From contig JANXLW010000164.1 in NCBI GenBank assembly GCA_025354965.1, positions 1 to 18,717 on the forward strand: DNA of 18,717 nt, in the 5' to 3' direction. This document shows positions 14,860 through 18,717 of this stretch, one piece after another. The stretch's first letter is position 1. Every line of letters starts with the position of its first letter. The position numbers and the translations under genes are program-made. The notes under the pieces are model-generated. The model was not told the origin of the DNA, made no database searches, and was given only the letters and a program-made list of their open reading frames with translations. The DNA comes from Betaproteobacteria bacterium (GTDB lineage: Bacteria > Pseudomonadota > Gammaproteobacteria > Burkholderiales > Burkholderiaceae_C).

Positions 14860-15584
14860 GTGAAATTTTGCGCCTGGGTGCGCGCTTGGCCAACGCGCTT
14901 CGACCGGTACGCATCACGCGCTCCTACACGATGCACGCCGAGGGCTCGGTCCTGATCGAGTTTGGCAACACCAAGGTGGTGTGCACGGCGTCAGTTGAAG
15001 AGAAGGTGCCGACCCACAAGAGGGGTAGTGGTGAAGGCTGGGTGACCGCCGAGTACGGCATGTTGCCGCGCGCCACCCACAGCCGAAACGAGCGCGAAGC
15101 GGCGCGCGGCAAGCAAAGCGGGCGAACCCAGGAAATTCAGCGTCTCATTGGGCGCTCCATGCGCGCCGTGTTCGACCTCGGCAAACTGGGCGAGCGCACC
15201 ATTCATCTTGACTGTGATGTGCTACAAGCCGATGGCGGCACCCGCACCGCAGCCATCACGGGTGCTTTTGTGGCGGCGCAGGACGCAGTTACGAAGCTGC
15301 TGGCACAGGGTAAGCTGGTGCAATCGCCGATTCAAGACCACGTGGCTGCCATCTCGGTCGGCATCGTGCAGGGGACGCCTTTGCTGGACCTCGATTACGC
15401 CGAAGACTCCGCCTGCGACACCGACATGAACGTGGTGATGACCGGTGCCGGTCACTTCGTTGAAGTGCAGGGCACCGCCGAGGGCGCTGCGTTTTCGCGC
15501 CAGCAGATGGATGCCTTGCTGGCGCTGGCTGAAAAAGGCATTTCCGATTTGGTTGCGCTGCAAAAACATGCGTTGCTGAACTAG
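14856..15584 (+). CDS. rph: Ribonuclease PH
   Basis: RNase PH is a phosphate-dependent 3'-5' exoribonuclease that trims tRNA 3' ends and degrades structured RNA. The 242-aa length is normal. Family blocks are present: GSVLIEFGNTKVVCTASVEE (about 30-49), GWVTAEYGMLPRATHSRNERE (about 61-81), GRTQEIQRLIGRSMRAV (about 89-105), the DCDVLQADGGTRTAAITGA block (about 119-137) and CDTDMNVVMTG (about 187-197). Unlike the E. coli K-12 pseudogene, the C-terminus is intact. The start overlaps the phosphatase stop and has no separate ribosome binding site. Confidence 0.97.
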   Translation: MSEILRLGARLANALRPVRITRSYTMHAEGSVLIEFGNTKVVCTASVEEKVPTHKRGSGEGWVTAEYGMLPRATHSRNEREAARGKQSGRTQEIQRLIGRSMRAVFDLGKLGERTIHLDCDVLQADGGTRTAAITGAFVAAQDAVTKLLAQGKLVQSPIQDHVAAISVGIVQGTPLLDLDYAEDSACDTDMNVVMTGAGHFVEVQGTAEGAAFSRQQMDALLALAEKGISDLVALQKHALLN

Positions 15585-15616
15585 CGATTGCAGCCGATGC
15601 GAAGAGGGCTGCCGCC

Positions 15617-16222
15617 TTGAAGAAAATTGTTTTAGCCTCCAACAACCAGGGCAAACTGGCCGAACTTCGCACTATGCTGGCGCCCTTGGGCTTGCAGTTG
15701 CTGGCGCAAGCGGAACTGGGCATTGCCGAGGCCGCCGAGCCGTTTCATACCTTTGTCGAGAATGCGCTGGCCAAAGCCCGCCACGCGGCGCAGCAAAGTG
15801 GCTTGCCGGCATTGGCCGACGATGCCGGTTTGTGCGTGGATGTCTTTGGCGGTTTGCCGGGCGTTGATACGGCTTATTACGCTACCCAATTCGGCTACGA
15901 AAAAGGCGATGACAACAACGTTCGCGCGCTACTGGAGCAAATGCAAGGCGTCGACAATCGGCGCGCCGCCATGGTCAGCACGCTGGTCGCGATGCGCTCG
16001 GCCGCCGATCCCGAGCCATTGATCGCGGTTGGTCGCGTGGTCGGCGAGATTGCCCGCGCGCCCATTGGCAACAACGGTTTTGGTTTCGATCCGGTGATGT
16101 ACATCCCGGCGTTTGGCAAAACCTTTGCCCAATTACCGGATGATGTAAAAAATGCCAACAGCCATCGTGGCCGGGCCATGCGGGCGATGCTAGAGCTGAT
16201 GCGTGAGCGTTGGCTGACATGA
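15617..16222 (+). CDS. rdgB: dITP/XTP pyrophosphatase (RdgB/HAM1 family)
   Basis: The enzyme hydrolyses non-canonical purine nucleotides such as dITP and XTP to monophosphates, keeping them out of DNA and RNA. The 201-aa protein has SNNQGKLAEL (8-17), FVENALAKARHAA (46-58), ADDAGLCVDVFGGLPGVDTAYYA (67-89) with the catalytic Asp69, GNNGFGFDPVMYIP (about 151-164) and SHRGRAM near the C-terminus. The start is TTG at 15617: no ATG or GTG lies between it and the rph stop in this frame, similarity begins at the first residue, and AGAGGG lies about 8 bases upstream. It follows rph by 32 bp, a common pairing. Confidence 0.95.
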   Translation: MKKIVLASNNQGKLAELRTMLAPLGLQLLAQAELGIAEAAEPFHTFVENALAKARHAAQQSGLPALADDAGLCVDVFGGLPGVDTAYYATQFGYEKGDDNNVRALLEQMQGVDNRRAAMVSTLVAMRSAADPEPLIAVGRVVGEIARAPIGNNGFGFDPVMYIPAFGKTFAQLPDDVKNANSHRGRAMRAMLELMRERWLT

Positions 16223-16250
16223 ACCACCCCGTTGCTTGCTCACTTCGTGT

Positions 16251-16303
16251 AGCCGCCTCCCCCTCAAGGGGCAACACCAGTGGCCCGGCGAAGCCGGTTC
16301 CAC
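16251..16303. repeat. REP-like palindromic element between rdgB and hemW
   Basis: This non-coding stretch folds into two hairpins. One is CCCC-TCAA-GGGG (16260-16271). The other has the core CCGGC-GAA-GCCGG (16285-16297) inside outer GTGG/CCAC arms (16280-16283 and 16300-16303). The sequence resembles a repeated intergenic element that I recall from Comamonadaceae genomes (CTCAAGGGG followed by GGCCCGGC...GCCGG). Only one copy was noticed in this window, so the repeat status rests on memory. It may stop or stabilise transcripts between rdgB and hemW. Confidence 0.6.
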
Positions 16304-16316
16304 AGTGTGACTGGTT

Positions 16317-17510
16317 ATGAATGATATCCAGCACTACATGCGGCCAGGCACGCTGCAGTTGGCGGCGCTGCCGCCGCTGTCGCTTTATGTGCATCTGCCC
16401 TGGTGTCTCAAAAAATGCCCTTATTGCGATTTCAATTCGCACGAAATGCGAATGGCAGAAATGCCCCAGCAGCGTTACATCGATGCCTTGCTGGCCGATC
16501 TGGAAGCCGCGCTGCCGCTGGTCTGGGGCCGCCCGGTGCACACAATCTTTTTTGGCGGTGGTACACCCAGTCTGTTTTCACCGGCGGCGATTGACCAACT
16601 GCTCGGCGGCATTCGGGCCCAGTTGCCGCTGGCACCGGCTTGCGAGATCACGCTGGAGGCGAATCCCGGCACTTTCGAGAAAGACCGCTTCAAGGCCTTT
16701 CGGTCGGCCGGCATCACGCGTTTGTCGGTCGGTGTGCAAAGTTTCAATGATGGTTTTCTGAAATCGCTGGGGCGCGTGCATGATCGCGCGCAAGCACTGG
16801 CGGCAGTGGAAGAGGCGGCGCTGGCTTTTGACACCTTCAACCTGGACATCATGTACGCACTGCCCGGCCAGACGCTTGCCGATCTCAAGAACGACGTCGC
16901 GTTGGCGCTGACTTTGGCGCCGCCGCACATCTCGATCTACCAGCTTACCATCGAGCCCAACACCTTTTTTGCCAAGTTTGCGCCGCCGCTACCGGAGCAG
17001 GATCTGGCCTATGACATGCTGGACCTGATCACCGACATGACCGGCCAGGCCGGGTTGCAGCGCTATGAAGTGTCGGCCTACGCGGCGCCCTCGCACCGCT
17101 GTCGGCACAACCTCAATTATTGGCAATTTGGCGACTACCTGGGGCTGGGTGCGGGTGCCCACAGCAAGTTGAGTTTTGCCCATCGGGTGATGCGGCAAGT
17201 GCGCTTTCGTGAGCCCGCTCTGTACATTGAAAAGGCTTTGGCAGGCGATTGCCTGGCGCAAGAGACGCAAGTCAAACTGGCTGACTTGCCGTTTGAATTC
17301 ATGCTCAACGCCTTGCGCTTGAAAGACGGCTTCAACTTGCAGCTATTCAATCAGCGCACCGGTCTGACCATCAGTAGCATTGAGGCCGGCCTGGACCAGG
17401 CGCAGCGCAAGGGTTTGATCGAGCGCGACCTGCAGAAGGTCAAGCCGACAGCGCGTGGCTTTGATTTTTTGAACGACCTGCAGTCTCTTTTTTTGCCGCC
17501 AGGTGGCTGA
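16317..17510 (+). CDS. hemW: Radical SAM heme chaperone HemW
   Basis: HemW carries heme to target proteins and is related to oxygen-independent coproporphyrinogen oxidase. The 397-aa product has the radical-SAM cluster motif CLKKCPYCDFNSH (30-42; Cys30, Cys34, Cys37), FFGGGTPSLFS (about 79-89), a TLEANPGTF block (about 111-119), RLSVGVQSFND (about 130-140) and NLDIMYALPGQ (about 174-184). The CxxxCxxCDF form points to HemW rather than true HemN, whose motif continues with CGC. The ATG at 16317 is the first in frame; an ATG at 16338 is possible. No strong Shine-Dalgarno is visible. The stop lies 6 bp from the convergent hypothetical gene. Confidence 0.93.
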   Translation: MNDIQHYMRPGTLQLAALPPLSLYVHLPWCLKKCPYCDFNSHEMRMAEMPQQRYIDALLADLEAALPLVWGRPVHTIFFGGGTPSLFSPAAIDQLLGGIRAQLPLAPACEITLEANPGTFEKDRFKAFRSAGITRLSVGVQSFNDGFLKSLGRVHDRAQALAAVEEAALAFDTFNLDIMYALPGQTLADLKNDVALALTLAPPHISIYQLTIEPNTFFAKFAPPLPEQDLAYDMLDLITDMTGQAGLQRYEVSAYAAPSHRCRHNLNYWQFGDYLGLGAGAHSKLSFAHRVMRQVRFREPALYIEKALAGDCLAQETQVKLADLPFEFMLNALRLKDGFNLQLFNQRTGLTISSIEAGLDQAQRKGLIERDLQKVKPTARGFDFLNDLQSLFLPPGG

Positions 17511-17517
17511 TTTTTTT
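17495..17517 (+). terminator. Weak intrinsic terminator overlapping the hemW stop
   Basis: GCCGC (17495-17499) pairs with GTGGC (17503-17507), with one G-T pair and a 3-nt loop; after TGA comes a run of seven T. The stem is short, so termination may be partial. The T run also reaches the stop codon of the convergent gene. Confidence 0.4.
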
Positions 17518-17831
17518 CAACCTTTGGGGGGCTTGCGATCACCGCGTCTGTCATTGTCCGACTTGCGCCGATCCAGCTTGACTGCCGCGCGCCGCTCGGC
17601 GCCACGGGGAGCTGGCGTGGTCGACGCCAGCAGTTCGGCCGGCACCGTCTTCTCAAATGCGGCTCCGGGCTTGCCGTCCGGGGCTGCAACGGAGCTCTCC
17701 CAAAGAGCCCAGGTGGTGTCGGTATCCGACTCGATCGCTTTGGCTACCGGTATCGGATCAGTCGACAAGTAAGGATGAACAACCGCAGGAGCAGGCTCTA
17801 CAGGCGGCTTGGGGGTAATGTCCCTGACCAT
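17517..17831 (-). CDS. Small disordered hypothetical protein
   Basis: A 104-aa protein that I do not recognise. It is Pro/Ala/Ser-rich, with no hydrophobic segment or signal peptide, and ends in a basic tail (RRAAVKLDRRKSDNDRRGDR at about 80-99). An aromatic patch TTWALWESS lies at about 39-47. It is probably intrinsically disordered. Evidence that it is a gene: AAGGAGA sits 6 bases before the ATG, one of the best ribosome binding sites in the window, and the frame is clean up to 6 bp from hemW. It lies 50 bp after the MerR-family gene in the same direction, so cotranscription is possible. Confidence 0.7.
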   Translation of the reverse strand: MVRDITPKPPVEPAPAVVHPYLSTDPIPVAKAIESDTDTTWALWESSVAAPDGKPGAAFEKTVPAELLASTTPAPRGAERRAAVKLDRRKSDNDRRGDRKPPKG

Positions 17832-17881
17832 GAAGTCTCCTTGTGGCTGAAAAAAATGACAGTGAAATGCGCAAGCACATT

Positions 17882-18361
17882 TTACCTACCTGTCGCGATA
17901 GCGCTTTGCCTGGGGCTGCGACGACGCAATTCCAGGTACTTGCGGCAACTGGCGTTGATGACGCGCAGCTCGGCGAGTGTCTCATCTATCTGTTTGCGTT
18001 TTTGCTCCAGCGCCTGAATGGTAGTGTCAGTGCGATCAATCACATAAGTCAATTGCTGTATGCGCCCTTCACCGTGATCGCCGTAGAGGTCGAGGTAATG
18101 CTTGATTTCCGACAGCGGCGAGCCGATATCCTTGGCCCGCAAAATCAACGCCAGGCGGGCTCTGTCACGCCGTGTATATACCCGCGCGCCATTGATGCGT
18201 CTGGGGGACAGCAGACCTTTGTCCTCATAAAAGCGCAGCGCCCGCAATGTGATGCCGAACTCCTGGCACAACTCGGTGATGCCAAAAAGTGCAGCAGCCT
18301 GTTCGTCGCGATGCGAATCGACAAAGGCCTGCGCCTGCGTCGTCGCTGACGCAGCCCTCAA
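17882..18361 (-). CDS. MerR-family transcriptional regulator
   Basis: A DNA-binding regulator with an N-terminal winged helix (FGITELCQEFGITLRALRFYEDKGLLSP, about 23-50 from the start used here, followed by YTRRDRARLALILRAKDIG) and a C-terminal dimerising coiled coil (TTIQALEQKRKQIDETLAELRVI). There is no Cys-rich metal site typical of MerR or CueR; the single late Cys (INASCRKYLE) is not such a site. The start is uncertain. I use TTG at 18361 (159 aa) because the upstream part of the frame (GTG at 18472 or 18418) is Ser/Arg-rich, overlaps the SCP2 gene at its far end and looks non-coding. In Burkholderiales, similar regulators sit beside acyl-CoA degradation genes (LiuR-like), which would fit the SCP2 neighbour; this is inference. 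Confidence 0.85.
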   Translation of the reverse strand: MRAASATTQAQAFVDSHRDEQAAALFGITELCQEFGITLRALRFYEDKGLLSPRRINGARVYTRRDRARLALILRAKDIGSPLSEIKHYLDLYGDHGEGRIQQLTYVIDRTDTTIQALEQKRKQIDETLAELRVINASCRKYLELRRRSPRQSAIATGR

Positions 18362-18430
18362 AGCTATCCGCCGGCTGCTTCGCCGCGCCGAACTTGCCGG
18401 GAAGGGGGTTGACGCCACGCCAGCTATCCG
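18362..18430. repeat. Paired 9-bp direct repeat before the MerR-family gene
   Basis: AGCTATCCG occurs at 18362-18370 and 18422-18430, exactly 60 bp apart, between the SCP2 stop and the proposed start of the regulator. It could be two regulator contact sites or chance. Confidence 0.3.
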
Positions 18431-18440
18431 GGCAGAAGTA

Positions 18441-18717
18441 TCAGATGACGCGCTGCAAACGCATGGCGACACTCATGTCACCGGTCACTTTAAGCTTTCC
18501 CATCATGAAGCCGGTGGTGGGCTCCAGGTCGCCGTTCAGCATGGCGTTCAGGTCTTCCAGCGAAATGCTCACCGTGCACTGCGCATCGGCATCGCTGTTG
18601 CTCACGCTGTTGGGCGTGCCCTGTCCGTCAATGTAGATGGTGCCATCAGTGCCGCAGTCGAACTTGAGGGTGGCGCCTAGTCCGCTGTCGCTGCCGACTT
18701 TGCTGCGAATGGCTTGG
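18441..18717 (-). CDS. SCP2 sterol-binding-domain protein, N-terminus beyond the window
   Basis: The - strand frame that enters at the right edge gives 91 residues ending in TGA at 18443-18441. It reads KVGSDSGLGATLKFDCGTDG, then TIYIDGQGTPN, CTVSISLEDLNAMLNGDLEP and finally TGFMMGKLKVTGDMSVAMRL. This is the C-terminal half or more of an SCP2-fold domain, which binds lipids such as fatty acyl-CoA in a hydrophobic tunnel. The MGKLKVTGDM stretch is highly typical. The start lies outside the window. The gene is upstream of and codirectional with the MerR-family regulator, separated by 79 bp, which suggests a lipid or acyl-CoA metabolism locus to the right. Confidence 0.88.
   Translation of the reverse strand, partial: QAIRSKVGSDSGLGATLKFDCGTDGTIYIDGQGTPNSVSNSDADAQCTVSISLEDLNAMLNGDLEPTTGFMMGKLKVTGDMSVAMRLQRVI

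Noticed and set aside
18362..18472. GTG 18472 or 18418 as start of the MerR-family regulator
   Set aside because: The added residues are Ser/Arg-rich and look non-coding, the longer form overlaps the SCP2 gene, and no ribosome binding site precedes either.

Overview
The window looks like chromosomal core sequence from a betaproteobacterium of the order Burkholderiales, most likely Comamonadaceae (Rhodoferax/Polaromonas-like). This is judged from protein style, high GC content and the gene orders yicC-gmk-rpoZ-spoT and kinase-phosphatase-rph-rdgB-hemW; no database search was possible. Almost all of the window is coding, and no insertion sequence, integrase, CRISPR array or prophage gene was seen.

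Layout. (1) 1-2471: the 3' part of polA (DNA polymerase I with an intact proofreading exonuclease), then tRNA-Arg(ACG) and a strong intrinsic terminator. (2) 2472-8000: a surface-polysaccharide export module on the + strand. It holds an uppS-type prenyl diphosphate synthase (lipid carrier), a SLBB/Wza-like outer-membrane export protein, a Wzz-type chain-length protein, a short NusG/RfaH-like antiterminator and a VanZ-like membrane protein. No glycosyltransferase, flippase, polymerase or tyrosine kinase is present. The 232 bp leader before uppS carries a perfect palindrome and a second spaced inverted repeat. (3) 8119-8679: greB, whose stop codon lies 1 bp from that of the convergent spoT. (4) 8681-12863, all on the - strand: yicC, gmk, rpoZ, terminator, spoT (stringent response and guanylate metabolism). 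(5) 12941-17510, + strand: a Hanks-type Ser/Thr kinase, a PP2C-type phosphatase and rph overlap by ATGA junctions, followed by rdgB, a REP-like palindromic element and hemW. (6) 17517-18717, - strand: a small disordered hypothetical protein, a MerR-family regulator and the C-terminal part of an SCP2 sterol-binding-domain protein that runs off the window.

How the parts fit. UppS makes the C55 lipid carrier on which surface glycans are built. Wzz and the SLBB protein set chain length and carry the glycan through the envelope. The RfaH-like factor would help transcription read through such long operons. The kinase and phosphatase form a reversible phosphorylation pair that is translationally coupled to RNase PH. 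SpoT, Gmk, RpoZ and YicC group guanine-nucleotide and RNA functions.

The points most worth checking are the 13-bp imperfect dyad between yicC and the kinase, the kinase-phosphatase-rph coupling, the polysaccharide module without glycosyltransferases, a dispersed-repeat-like sequence read as the N-terminus of the Wzz protein, and the REP-like element before hemW. No wholly new system could be demonstrated from the sequence alone.
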